DNA of 64,000 nucleotides from Euborellia annulipes. Taxonomy: Eukaryota > Arthropoda > Insecta > Dermaptera > Anisolabididae. The notes under the pieces were generated by a model. That model was not told the origin of the DNA. It saw only the letters and a program-made list of their open reading frames with translations, and did no database searches. Position numbers and translations under genes: made by a program. The stretch spans positions 20,299 to 84,298 of the forward strand of contig JAKCPI010001650.1 of NCBI GenBank assembly GCA_023213315.1. Direction: 5' to 3'. This document shows, in pieces, positions 12,795-23,844 of the stretch. Every line of letters begins with the position of its first letter. Positions within the stretch are counted from its first letter, which is position 1.

Positions 12795-12965
12795 GTAAAT
12801 CTCCACAGCCATAAAACATCAATAACCACTAGATTTTATTAATATAATATATCTATTGGAGGTCCATGCATTTCTATTTAAGCCATTTGGTATCCAAATG
12901 GCAAATGGCTTAAATAAAATCATCGGACTGCCTGGGATCCGAACCTAAGAAAATTATTATTACTA

Positions 12966-13262
12966 CTATTCCAATCCAGTACCTCCTTGATGATTTATTT
13001 GTTTGCATTCATAGAATATATACTGTAAATGCAAAGAATACATAAATATTTCTCTATACATTTACTATGGAAGAAATCGTAACTTTAGGAATTAATAACT
13101 CAAAAAATTGTAGGAATTTCGGTACCCGAGTATTTTTCCGGGACTCTCCATAAGGTCCTCTATAAGACTGGAAAATTTCGTCATTCTAACGGAAAGTTAG
13201 TCAAAGGGGCGAGACAGACGGACAGACAGACACACACTCCCACTATATATAGATTATTTAAG
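12966..13262 (+). repeat. Dispersed repeat family D copy
   Basis: Starts ATTCCAATCCAGT, contains AATACATAAATATTTC and TCGTAACTTTA, and ends in a GACAGACGGACAGACAGACA microsatellite. Other copies are at about 14,803-15,061, 33,752-34,026 and 35,093-35,355. The tetranucleotide tail suggests another Helentron-associated family. Confidence 0.65.
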
Positions 13263-15061
13263 TATTGGAAAAAAGGAGAAAAAATATAAATAATTTATAA
13301 TTTTTTTTTTTAATTTGTTTAAGGCCATTTAGACCCCATCCATATTTATTTTAAATAATTGACAGTCAATTCAAATGAAATTAATTTTTCTCGCTTGGGA
13401 CGGGAAGTGAACCCGAAACCCCAAGCAACTAAAAGCTAACGTCTTCTCTCTGAGACATGGGTCACGGATTAATTTATACTGGTAATTTGAATACAAGTAT
13501 TACTGAAAAAAAAATAAAAAAAAAAAAAAACGAATTCGGTTTTTCGGGAAAAACTCGGTTTCTCGGTGTTTGAAAATCCAAAGCAAAAAAACCGATTTAC
13601 CGGTTTCGGTTTCCACCGGGGTCCAAACCCTACCGATGAGACTTTTTCTCAAATCTTCACTAGCTGTGCAAGTAAAGAACTTGCACTAATTATATGCAGC
13701 CAACTATTATAAAATTAAGGAACTTCTTTGTGTTGTATTAAAGAGGGACAGGGGCGTATATAAGGGGGGGCGCCCTATAGGGATATAGAGACAATAATGG
13801 GTCTCGCCCCCCCCGAAATGTTTGCTCGACCCCGCAGCACGAAAATCCCAGGTTCCGCAAAAGAGTGAAATGTTCCGCGAAAGGCACATGAAAAAATTTT
13901 GGTCCGCGGGTGGAAAAAATTTTGCCTCCAAAAAAAAAAAGGTAAAATATTTTTCGGACGGGAAAAATTTCTGGTTCCGCGGGCGGGAAAAATTAAATTC
14001 TACTTCTCTAAAAAAAAGGTAAAATATTTTTGCGGACGGGAAAAAATTTTACCTTTTTTTAGAGAAGCAGAATAATTTTCCCGCCCGCGGACCAGAAATT
14101 TTTCCCGTCCGTAAAAATATTTTACCTTTTTTTTTTTTTTTAGGGAGGCAAAATTTTTTCCACCCGCGGAACCAAAATTTTTTTCATGTGCCTTTCGCGG
14201 AACATTTCACTCTTTTGCGGAACCTGGGATTTTCGTGCTGCGGGGTCGAGCAAACATTTCGGGGGGGGGGGGCGGACCCATTATTGTCTCTATATCCCTA
14301 TAGGCCCCCCCCTTATATACGCCCCTGTCCCTCTTTAATACAACACAAAGAAGTTCCTTAATTTTATAATAGTTGGCTGCATATAATTAGTGCAAGTTCT
14401 TTACTTGCACAGCTAGTGAAGATTTGAGAAAAAGTCTCATAGGTAGGGTTTGACCCCGGTGGAAACCGAAACCGGTAAATCGGTTTTTTTGCTTTGGATT
14501 TTCAAACACCGAGAACCGAGTTTTTCCCGAAAAACCGAATTCGTTTTTTTTTTTTTATTTTTTTTCAGTAATACTTGTATTCAAATTACCAGTATAAATT
14601 AATCCGTGACCCATGTCTAGAGAGAAGACGTTAGCTAGTTGCTGGGGTTTCGGGTTCACTTCCCGTCCCAAGCGAGAAAATTAATTTCATTTGAATTGAC
14701 TGTCAATTATTTAAAATAAATATGGATGGGGTCTAAATGGCCTTAAACAAATTTAAAAAAAAAAAAATTATAAATTATTTATATTTTTCTCCTTTTTCAA
14801 TACTTAAATAATCTATATATAGTGGGAGTGTGTGTCTGTCTGTCCGTCTGTCTCGCTCCTTTGACCAACTTTCCGTTAGAATGACGAAACTTTCCAGTCT
14901 TATAGAGGACGTTATGGGAGTCCCGGAAAAATACTCGGGTACCGAAATTCCTACAATTTTTTGAGTTATTAATTCCTAAAGTTACGATTTCTTCCATAGT
15001 AAATGCATAAGAGAAATATTTATGTATTCTTTGCATTTACAGTATATATTCTATGAATGCA
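13004..15061. repeat. Palindrome of about 2.06 kb
   Basis: Base pairing holds with a near-constant coordinate sum of about 28,065-28,076 from 13,004/15,061 to the centre at about 14,035. The arms are about 1,030 bp and nearly identical, differing mainly in homopolymer lengths. The left arm includes family D, the flanking DNA and the left end of the hAT element. Confidence 0.9.
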
Positions 15062-15111
15062 TGAGAACAGCCCCCCCCCCCCCCCGAAAAAAATTTCTAT
15101 ATACGCCCCTG
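13749..15111. mobile_element. hAT element whose interior holds an inverted copy of its own flank
   Basis: Both ends begin CAGGGGCGTATATA, and the octamer AAGAGGGA lies exactly outside each end (13,741-13,748 and 15,112-15,119). The interior from about 14,035 to 15,061 is the reverse complement of the left end plus about 745 bp of DNA lying left of the element. Only about 50 bp at the right, including a C run, look like the original right end. Confidence 0.8.
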
Positions 15112-15119
15112 AAGAGGGA

Positions 15120-17085
15120 TATATGTAAAGAATACAATGGTGGTGTGATTATCTCAAAAATGACAAAATAGAGGCTTATGAGTCTCTTCCACTAACACAG
15201 GGATCCACACGCCCGCACCAGGGACACACATTTTTCTTCTGGTCACTTTCGATCTACTGTGTGTGTCCCTGGTGTGGACGTGTATATCCCTGTGTGTCCC
15301 TCAAGGTTCACTATGCAGACCTGCTGCGGGCGTGTGGATCCCTCGATCATTTTTAATCATTTTTACTCGGGTCGTTTTTGGGGAATGTATTTACATCCAT
15401 ATTATTTTACAAGAGGCCTTTAACTTTTTTTTAAATTAATGTTGTGACTTCCTATTCGTGTTTATGAATATCCCGTGAAAATTTTTAACAGTAGGCCTAT
15501 ACTGAAAGCCGATGGCGACTTCGACGGTTGCTTTTAAGTAAAATCGAGCCTGATATTAATCAAAATAAATAAATTCAGCCTTCTCATTATTTATGTCTTT
15601 TGAATGTTAATAAAAATATTCCTATGCGTTTGAATTGCTCCCATTGAAACATTCTTCTTTCATTCTTTATTTTAAACTCAGAAATAGGATAGGGGTCATA
15701 TCCTTCCTATTCGTGTTTATGAATATCCCGTGTCTTACGATTATAATATATTACACGTTTAAATATAATCGTGGCAATAGCTGTTTTAAATTCGCGAGAG
15801 GTGGCAAGTAAAATTAAGATTGGGGGGGGGGGGCTCTGGAAAAAAAATATTCTCAGAGGGGGCGGTGATCAAAATAATGTTAAGAAACTATGATTTATAT
15901 AAAGAAAGAAATTTTTGTCATTTTTTTAGAAAGATATTTTTTTCAAACGTTATGAAAATTTTTAATTTTCACAACTCCAAAAACTGGTCTGTTTTTTTTA
16001 AAGAGACATCATAAATTATAACCTTTTTAGCATTTACTTATTTTATATATTCTTTGATATTATTATAAATGATATAAAAAAGCAATTTTTTTGCTTTTTT
16101 GTTTTTAAAGAACTCATTAAATTAAATTTTATTGATTAATTAAAGATAATTTTATAAATAATTGCGAAAGATAAAAATAAAATTTAAATTGAATAATTAA
16201 TTAGATAACAATTAAAGTAATTTATTACTATAATCGTTTCTAACAATTTGATTATTCGTTTGTTGTGGTATTTCTCGTGATTACGATCTATGCGCCAAGT
16301 CCCTGATTATCCGATAAGCCTCTATTTTTCTAATAAATAAAATTCGCAAAATAATCAAGAAATTTGGTCCTCTTGATCACTTGCTGTATTTAATTTTCCC
16401 TTGAAAATAAATAAATGTTTTTTAAATTTACATAGATGCATCATGAAAGGGAAGGAGATATAGGCCTAATTTTCAGATTGATTTTATTTCCCTGTTCCGT
16501 TCCTTTCTTTCTTGTAATAATAATTCATTTTAAGAGAGAGAAAGGTTGTTTAATAAATTAGCTTATTTCTTGGCATCTGGTCTTTATCTTCTTCATCTCC
16601 CCCTGGAAGGAGATATTTACAATGTCAAGCTTAATTAGATGATTTTAACTAAAGAGAGCAAGAGGAGGGTAAGAGAATAATTTCCTCAAAATCATAAAAA
16701 AAAGAATTTGTTTCATTAAATTAATCAGCGTTTTTTTATATACCGTTAATATAAAAAGCAATTTTAATTTAAAATGACTGTCTTTTGTTTCTTAACAAAT
16801 AATCTTATTAATTAAAAAAAAACAATTAATTTTACTATTTCTTTTTTATATTAAAATAATTTAAACAACAATTTGAAAAATTTAATTATTGATTAATTAG
16901 AAATTTGTTTGAGTAAATAAAATGAAATAAAAATTTTCAATGTTCCTTCACCTTTTCCTTATAACAATTAAAGAATTCCAGAATAAAGATTGTTGTGAAA
17001 TTTATTTTTCATTTTTTAATTTTTTTCAACAATTAAACTTAAAAAGAAATTGATTGTTTATTTTATTAAAAAAAAACCTTTTCGA
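15120..17085. other. AT-rich sequence without genes; short inverted and direct repeats
   Basis: It holds a three-part inverted repeat at 15,199-15,343, a 30-bp direct repeat at 15,448-15,477 and 15,703-15,732, and two TAGGCCTA octamers. No coding signal is visible. Confidence 0.5.
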
Positions 17086-17090
17086 GAACC

Positions 17091-17322
17091 TCGGGCTTGG
17101 CGTAGTTGGCAGCGCGCCTGCCTTGTATACCAAGGGTCGAGGGTTCGGATCCCGGGCAGTCCGATGATTTTATTTAATCCACTTGGATACCAAATGGCTT
17201 AAATAAGAATGCCTGGACCCCCAATAGATATATTTACAAATAACGAGTATCGTTTAAAGTCTTAAATGGCCTAAATTGCCGAAAAAACTGTGTGAATGGG
17301 AAAAAAGTGTGTTTAAAAAAAA
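17091..17322 (+). repeat. tRNA-derived SINE-A copy
   Basis: The tRNA part is well kept, with A-box TGGCGTAGTTGGC and B-box GGGTTCGGATCC. A second head fragment (17,334-17,370) follows, so one insertion may have landed in the tail of another. Confidence 0.85.
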
Positions 17323-17620
17323 ACAACCCTTTTTGGGGTCCTCGGGCTTGGTGTAGTTCGCAGTCAAAATAAATTAATTTGAACAGCAAGTGAAGATAAA
17401 ATTGCTTTTAAAACGAAGGCTATTTTTATATGAAAGTGAAATCAAATATTTGATTTTCTTTTTTTTTTTCAAGCTTAATATTTTCTCTAAATTCTCGTTT
17501 CATTTTTTTTTTTTTTTTTAATCAAATGTGAAAGATTTTTTCAAAGAATAATAATAATTGAAAAATAAATTGGTGTCTATTGAGAATATTCAATATCTGA
17601 AAAAAATTCAAAAATAATTT

Positions 17621-18272
17621 AAAAATCTGGTATGACGGGTCGCACAGCACACAACATTCTCTTACCCTCGGTAATTAAAAGATGTGTTCTGTGCTAGTCT
17701 CACCAAATTTTTTGTGTCGCTATTTGTTTAGTTTCCGCCAATCTATTAAAATTCAAGATGTAAAATTTGTAAACATGGGTAAATATTTGTTTTGTTACCA
17801 CAACAAGTATTACTCTTATCTTTCCTATTAAGTACAAGAGTAAAGTGATCTTTAAACATTCTTGAGGGCAAAATAAGAATATACATTTTAAAGAGCATCT
17901 AAAAAACAATTGATTTTTGAATTTTAATCAAAATCGTGGGAGCAAATATTGAGAAAATCGAAAAAAACTGAAAAAGTGCGTCAGTAAAACACTAGTACTT
18001 TTAGATCGATTTTGTTCAAATGCTTCGTGTCACGTCCCATGAGGGTGCCTAGCTTAAATATAAAATTTCAACCTCCTAGCTCTTTTCGTCCTTGAGATAT
18101 TTTGTTCACAGACAGACAGTCAGACAGACAGACAGACCATGTCGCGAAAACCACTTTTTTGGATTCAGGGGACCTCAAAACGTGTATATCGATCAAAATC
18201 TCGACATCGAATTTTTGACATGAATCCAATACTTTCTCTTTATATATATTAACATATATATAGTAAGAGAAA
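17621..18272 (-). mobile_element. Hel-1, near full length
   Basis: Hairpin first, core, CAGA microsatellite at about 18,108-18,137, and a TA-rich palindrome ending AGTAAGAGAA. Confidence 0.8.
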
Positions 18273-18417
18273 TTAATAAATGGTCTTCTTTAAGTCAAAT
18301 GAATAAAAAATAATATATTTTTTTAACAAAATGATAAAATTCCCTTGTATTTTCGAGGGAGGAGCTGTTTCTGTTATTGCCTTGATATGATGTGATGTGA
18401 TAGGAGAGAGTGAGAGG

Positions 18418-18420
<3 letters not shown>

Positions 18421-18468
<48 letters not shown>
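18421..18468. repeat. GA dinucleotide microsatellite
   Basis: About 24 uninterrupted GA units. They create the serine-leucine frames on the minus strand, which are not genes. Confidence 0.95.
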
Positions 18469-18473
<5 letters not shown>

Positions 18474-19234
18474 ACACGAAAAGCCACTCGACTCTCGCGA
18501 AAAAGAGACGCCCCTCCCATCTAACGGCAATTAATATTTAAAATTTGTCGCAATGGCGGCGGCGTTGACTCAAAAAAAAACAAAAAAAACTCACCCTTCT
18601 TCTATTGTCGGAGATGTCGGTCCTCTCTGTCTCTCTCTTTGAAGGTTTATGAAGAATAGTGGGGGGGGGGGAATCAATAATAAATAAAAAACTCCACCTC
18701 TCCATCTATCTATGATGATGTAAGTTTAGTGTCGTCGTTTTTACTTTCTCTTACCTCTATATATATATATAGAGAGAAAGTATTGGATTCATGTCAAAAA
18801 TTCGATGTCGAGATTTTGATGGACATACACGTTTTGAGATCCCCTGAATCCAAAAAAGTGGTTTTCGCGACATGGTCTGTCTGTCTGTCTGTGTGTCTGT
18901 GTGTCTGTGAACAAAATATCTCAAGAACGAAAAGCGCTAGGAGAATTTATATTTAAGTTAGATACCCTCATGGGACTTAACATGAAGCTTTTGAACAAAA
19001 TCGTCCAAAGAGTACTAGTACTTTACTGATGCACTTTTTCAGTTTTTTTCGATTTTCTCAAAATTCACTCCAACGATTTTGATTAAAATTCAAAAATCAA
19101 TTATTTTTTAGATGCTCTTTCAAATGTATATTCTCGTTTTGCTCTGAGGAAATTGTTTGAAGCCCACTTTACTCTTGTACTCCATAGAAAAGATAGGAGA
19201 AATGGTTGCCATGGTTACAAAATATAAATATTTT

Positions 19235-19401
19235 AGCACACGCTCCACATGAGTGTAATTTGATGCACTGAAGATGGATTGCGTAGGCATTCCGAAATAT
19301 TTGCAGAATAAATTATTTTAATTGTGGAAAGCAACTCGCTGGTGTATATTTTCTCCATATCCATTACCTCAACGATCTGTCCCAGCAAAATTTTAACTTC
19401 T
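19235..19401 (+). mobile_element. Compact 167-bp hammerhead-bearing insertion with an 11-bp target duplication
   Basis: ATAAATATTTT occurs once in intact Hel-1 but is present on both sides here (19,224-19,234 and 19,402-19,412). The insert contains a full hammerhead-like motif at 19,264-19,305. It has no tRNA boxes and no reading frame. Confidence 0.75.
19264..19305 (+). ncRNA. Hammerhead-like ribozyme motif (H13)
   Basis: UGCA, core CUGAAGA, one U, stem II GGAUUGC / GCAUUCC with a central U-U mismatch, GAAA, UAUU and UGCA. The two UGCA segments pair as stem I. Confidence 0.5.
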
Positions 19402-19444
19402 ATAAATATTTTCCCATACTTATAAATTTTACATCTTGAATTAT

Positions 19445-19975
19445 TTGAAAAATTCTTAAAAAATCCTGAATATGTTCCTCTTTTAGCACTGAACACCTTT
19501 TGCAATAGATCCAAAATTACACTTTTGAGTCTTATTGTTTTGATGATATATTTTGATATAGCTCTTGTATTATTTCAATTTTGTTTTGCTGCTGTTTTGT
19601 TGGTAATATTGGTTTTGTTTGGAACACATGTATTTTTGGAGGGCTGGTTTTGTTTTGGTTTCTCACTTTACTTTTGACTTGTGATCGTTTTCTTTTGATG
19701 ATATTATATTTTTGGATTCCTGTTTGTATTTTGATGATAATGTTGATTTTTGCTTCGGGTTGGAGGCTATAATATGTTGTTTTTTGTTTTGATGCTATCT
19801 TATTCTGATTTTTGTTTGTATTTTGATGAATTTTCATTTAGTTGTTGCTATATTTTGATTTTTGTTTCAATTTTGATGAATGTTTATTTTGATTTTTGTG
19901 TTGTTATGATGCTGTATTAACTTGATCTTTGAATTTGTTTGGAGACTATTTCATTTAGATTTTTGTATGTTTTGT
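19445..19975. repeat. Degenerate TTTTGATG-type low-complexity tract
   Basis: Loose repetition of TTTTGATGATATT and TTTGATTTTTGTTT-like words on the plus strand. It is probably a degenerate satellite-like insertion in Hel-1. Open frames on both strands follow from the composition. Confidence 0.5.
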
Positions 19976-20166
19976 GGTCTGACAAGCACAGAACACAACT
20001 TTCGATTACTGAAGGTAAGAGAAAGTTGGGTGCTGTGGGACAGTCACACCATATTTTTTTTAACGTCTTTTTCGGCATCTAAGGCCATTTAGATCTTGTC
20101 GGCTATTTAAATTAATAAATATTAAATTGTATGATTTTTCTTCGCGGATCTGAACGTGACTATATA

Positions 20167-20420
20167 TGGACCCTGTTATGCATCAGTGTGTCAAGCGCCA
20201 AAAAAAAATTAAAAATTGAGTTAAACACGGAATATTGTTTCAATTGCTATAATTAATAGTATTTTTTATGAAATAAGTCTTAAAAAAATTTATATTTAAT
20301 GTTACTTGCACAATTGACAAAAAAAATTATATATAATCCAATGAAAACAAAAAACTTTAATGTTAATTTTCTCAAATCTCGGTAGGTGGCGCTTGACACA
20401 CTAATGCGTAACAGGGTCCA
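20167..20420. mobile_element. 254-bp MITE with long terminal inverted repeats, copy 1
   Basis: The ends TGGACCCTGTTATGCAT and ATGCGTAACAGGGTCCA are inverted repeats that continue inward through TGTGTCAAGCGCCA. TA flanks each side. A second copy is at about 50,515-50,757. No coding capacity. Confidence 0.85.
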
Positions 20421-20763
20421 TATAAGCTTAATATCTTAAATATTATATAGGCCTATATAATTTCTCATTTATTAAAGTAACTTGTTTTTATCATATTAGT
20501 TATAAACAAAAAGCAACATAATTAATACGAGCAGATATTAAACCTTAAAAAACAAAACAAAGTTCATAATCAGACATAAACAAGAAAGAGATAAGAAAGG
20601 GAAATTACTGATAAATATTCGACCGTATATTTATTTATTTATCATAATTAATGTAAAAAAAGTAAAAATATTTGTTTTAGACAATATATTCTTGAGAAAA
20701 AAAACGAAACAAATCTGGTGTACAGCACACAACCAAGTAATTGAAAACTGTGTTCTGTGCTTG

Positions 20764-21046
20764 CAAGGGCGGATCCAGAGGTGTTTCTCGGGGGTGGAGG
20801 GGGGGGAGGTAATCTGGTGTGACTGGTCGCACACCACACAATCTTTTCTTAATTTCGGTAATTTAAAGGTGCATTCTGTAGGCCTACTTGTTTGCTAGAA
20901 TATAAATACAAATCAAATTTTTTATTAATATTTAAAATTTTACATTAAAAATACATTTTTTTGTGAAAAAAGTTTGTTTGTTTTTTTTCAAATCTCGGGG
21001 AGGGGGTAATTACCCTTTTAACCCCCCCCCCTTGTATCCGCCCTTT
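20764..21046. mobile_element. 283-bp hAT element inside a Hel-1 hairpin
   Basis: The ends CAAGGGCGGATCCAG and the inverse of TATCCGCCCTTT match. An exact 8-bp duplication TGTGCTTG flanks it (20,756-20,763 and 21,047-21,054). Inside is a partial Hel-1-like hairpin (about 20,815-20,880). Related copies are near 29,179-29,433 and 52,733-52,829. Confidence 0.8.
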
Positions 21047-21097
21047 TGTGCTTGTCACACCAGATTTTTTGTGTCGACATATATATCTGCCGATATA

Positions 21098-21352
21098 TAT
21101 TTTTTTTAAACACTCACACTTTTTTCTCATTCATACACACACACTCACACAGTCTTTTCGGCAACTTAGGCCATTTAAGATTTTGACGATAACCGTTATA
21201 TATGATAATATCTATTGGGGGTCCAGGCATTTCTATTTAAGCCAATTGGTACCAAATGGACTTAGATAAAATTATCGGACTGCCTGGGGTCCGAACCCGC
21301 GGTACCTTCGGTATAGAAGGTGGGCACGCTACCAACTAGACCAAGTCCGTAG
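21098..21352 (-). repeat. tRNA-derived SINE-A copy inside Hel-1
   Basis: Full tail, body and head in reverse orientation. CCGATATATA and CCGATTTATTA on the two sides look like an imperfect duplication. Confidence 0.8.
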
Positions 21353-22157
21353 GCCCGCCGATTTATTAGAATTCAAGATATAAAATTTATAAACTTAGGG
21401 AAATATTTATATTTTGCTATCATGGCCTCCTATCTTTCCTACTATTAAGTACAAGAGTAAAGTGTGCTTCAAACAATTTCAAGGGCAAAATGAGAATATA
21501 CATTTTAAAGAGCATCTAAAAAATAATTGATATTTGAATTTTAATCAAAATCGTTGGAGCGAATTTTGAGAAAATCGAAAAAAACTGAAAAAGTACATCA
21601 GTAAAGTACTAGTACTCTTTGACCGATTTCGTTCAAAGGCTTACTGTTACATGCAAGGGGTATGTCTAACTTAAATATAAAATTCCAACCCCGTAGCCTT
21701 TTTCGTTCTTGAGCTATTATGTATAAACAGTAGAACATTTTTAGACCCCCAAAAACGTGTATTTCCATTAAAATCTAGACATTGACACGAAATATAGTAA
21801 AGAGAAGGAAAGGTAAAAAGAGTTGTTTGGGTTAATTAAGTTCTTGGGTATCTCGAGCACAGATGAGACCCGCATGAATAACTAATCAGTTGGCAACCCG
21901 TAAGAGGAAGTCTATAAATAGAAAGGACTCACTCCTTGGTCAAATATTAACCAATCCCTTTAAGCCCTATCTATCCTTATTAATTCCAATTAAATAATCA
22001 TTCCGAACGTTGCATCTGATAATTACCTGTCTACTGAGAAATTGATTATAAATACATCATCCAAGGGGTCAGTAGATTTTGAATAAAATCGGCCAAAGGG
22101 TACTAATATTTAACAGGGGGGATGTATGACTGTAGAGTAAAAAAGATAAAATAAACA

Positions 22158-22365
22158 AGAAGAAAACGCAGCCAATGTAATTTGTTTATTGATATTCAGC
22201 TCACGGCTAACGTTTCGATCCTAGGTTTGGACCATCATCAGAGCTGGAGCTGTGTATATATGCCTTTTTGACCGAGCTCTGATGATGAGATCGATGATAG
22301 GATCGAAACGTTTGTCGTGAGCTGAATATCATTAAAGAAATTACATTGGCTGCATTTTCTTCTTG
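22158..22365. mobile_element. Foldback insertion with hammerhead-like motifs
   Basis: Arms 22,158-22,244 and 22,275-22,365 are inverted, both containing TGAGCTGAATATC and GCAGCCAATGTAAT-type outer segments. The left arm has the better motif. The right arm motif has substitutions in stem II. Confidence 0.7.
22206..22244 (-). ncRNA. Hammerhead-like ribozyme motif (H7)
   Basis: GCU, core CUGAUGA, one U, stem II GGUCC / GGAUC (one G-U pair), GAAACGUU and AGC. GCU pairs with AGC as stem I. Confidence 0.5.
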
Positions 22366-22446
22366 TTTTTTTTTTTTTTTACCTCTTTCAGCATGTACTA
22401 ATAATAATTTAATTTAATTAGAAGGGGAACACTTTTTATTAATTAT

Positions 22447-22567
22447 TTCAAGATAAGGAAACTGAATACATGTCGACACAAAAAATCTGGTTTGACAAGC
22501 ACAGAACACAACTTTCGATTACCGAAGGGTAAGAGAAAGTTGTGTGCTGTGCGCCAGTCACACCAGA
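22447..22567 (+). mobile_element. Hel-1 3' hairpin fragment
   Basis: Only the last part of the element with the complete hairpin is present. A SINE-A follows directly. Confidence 0.8.
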
Positions 22568-22800
22568 TTTTTCTCATTCACACTCACACTCACATACACA
22601 TTCACACTATCCTTTCGGCAACTTAGACCATTTAAGACTTTTACGATATCCGTTATTGATTAATAATATATTTATTTGGGGTCCAGGCATTTGGTATCCA
22701 AATGGCTTAAATAAAATCATCGGACTGCCTGGGCTCCGAACCCGCGACTTTTGGTATACGAGGTTAGCACGCTAACCCCTACACCATGCCCCGAGGGCCA
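22568..22800 (-). repeat. tRNA-derived SINE-A copy
   Basis: Tail CTCATTCACACTCACACTCA, hairpin body with one deletion, and the head near GGTATACGAGGTTAGCACG. Confidence 0.8.
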
Positions 22801-22975
22801 TTAAGAACTTCAATTATACTTTATCTAAGTACTTATTTTAAATTTTATATTCAGATTTTTAGATTTTTTTTTTCATTAAGGAACTGCTGCACTCTAGAGG
22901 ATTAGTATTGAAATTCGGACATTGTTCATTATTACACCGAATAACTACCATCCGAAAAATAAGAAAATTAATAAT

Positions 22976-23370
22976 TGAAGCTTGCAGCTACTCTCATCTA
23001 CCAAGGTGTAGTAGGTGATATGGAAAATTAAAATTTTTTAAATAATTTTAACTTTTTTATTATTATCTTTTTTAGGTCGAGTGGATTATAATCATCACTT
23101 TCGGAAACAATTTTCCCATCTTCAGGACCTACAATTAAATATCATATTATAATATTATGTTCACCTGCTATACATTATTAAAAACAATTAGATCACAAAG
23201 TATTTGATACAAGGAATAATCTAAATCCTAAAAAAGATAATAATAAATAAAAATAAATAATAAAAAAGTTAAAATTATTTAAAAAATTTTAATTTTCCAT
23301 ATCACCTACACACCTTGGTAGATGAGGTGCGGGGGGGGGGGGGGGGGGGGGGGAGTAGCTGCAAGCTTCA
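22976..23370. mobile_element. Foldback element with a hammerhead-like motif and a G23 run in one arm
   Basis: Inverted arms about 22,976-23,075 and 23,230-23,370. The right arm is interrupted by GTGC plus 23 G (23,331-23,353). At 23,092-23,130 on the minus strand lie CUGAAGA, U, a GGGAA...UUUCC stem and GAAAGU. Confidence 0.65.
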
Positions 23371-23844
23371 ATTATTAATTACAACCTCATCAACGAAACA
23401 CATTCTTCAATAAGAAAATTGCTTACTTTTTGGACTTGGTCCACTTTTGCTTTAGAAATATGTAGAATATAAATAAACAAAAGAAGATAATTATTTCAAT
23501 ATTCAAACAAATTGGATGTTGTTGTTGTTGTTGATGCATGTCGAATGGACACCACAAAACGACGTGTGCAAGCAAAAGAGAGAGAGAGAGAGAGAGAGAG
23601 GCGCCGTTGAGACGCGCCTCTTTCTTTTTCTGCTGCTTTGGGGCTTTTAAGATAACAACAGAAAGAGAGAGTATATATATTGATAACACATAACATACAA
23701 GTTGCACTCACCGGATAGGCACCTTTTAAAAACCACCTGATAGTATTTTAATGGAATCTCTCCCTCTCTCTCTCTTAAATGAATTTGATATATTATTATT
23801 ATTAATATGGTGGACCACTCTTGCCCTGGCCCTCGGGCTTGGTG
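23371..23844. other. Intergenic sequence with GA microsatellite
   Basis: GA repeats at about 23,578-23,600 and a short GTT run at 23,518-23,531. No gene is supported. Confidence 0.5.

Larger units (their letters stand above)
12497..12955 (-). repeat. SINE-A copy split by a foldback insertion
   Basis: The tail part is 12,497-12,590 and the body and part of the head are 12,826-12,950. The break lies in the ATAACC segment. ATAACCGCTAG before the insertion and ATAACCACTAG after it look like a target duplication with one mismatch. Confidence 0.75.
18743..20058 (+). mobile_element. Hel-1 copy with two later insertions
   Basis: The 5' motif at 18,743 is intact. The element is interrupted at 19,235-19,401 by a small hammerhead-bearing insertion and at about 19,445-19,975 by a T/G-rich sequence. 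The hairpin resumes at about 19,978-20,058. Confidence 0.75.
20698..21823 (-). mobile_element. Hel-1 copy split by an hAT element and a SINE-A
   Basis: Hairpin parts lie at 20,698-20,763 and 21,047-21,095, and the core at 21,353-21,823. The 5' end is eroded. The insertions at 20,764-21,046 and 21,098-21,352 account for the gaps. Confidence 0.8.

Noticed and set aside
17091..17160. Functional tRNA gene
   Set aside because: A- and B-boxes are present, but the sequence does not fold into a standard tRNA by eye and is always joined to the same SINE body.
18273..18530. Serine/leucine-rich frames
   Set aside because: Produced by the GA microsatellite.
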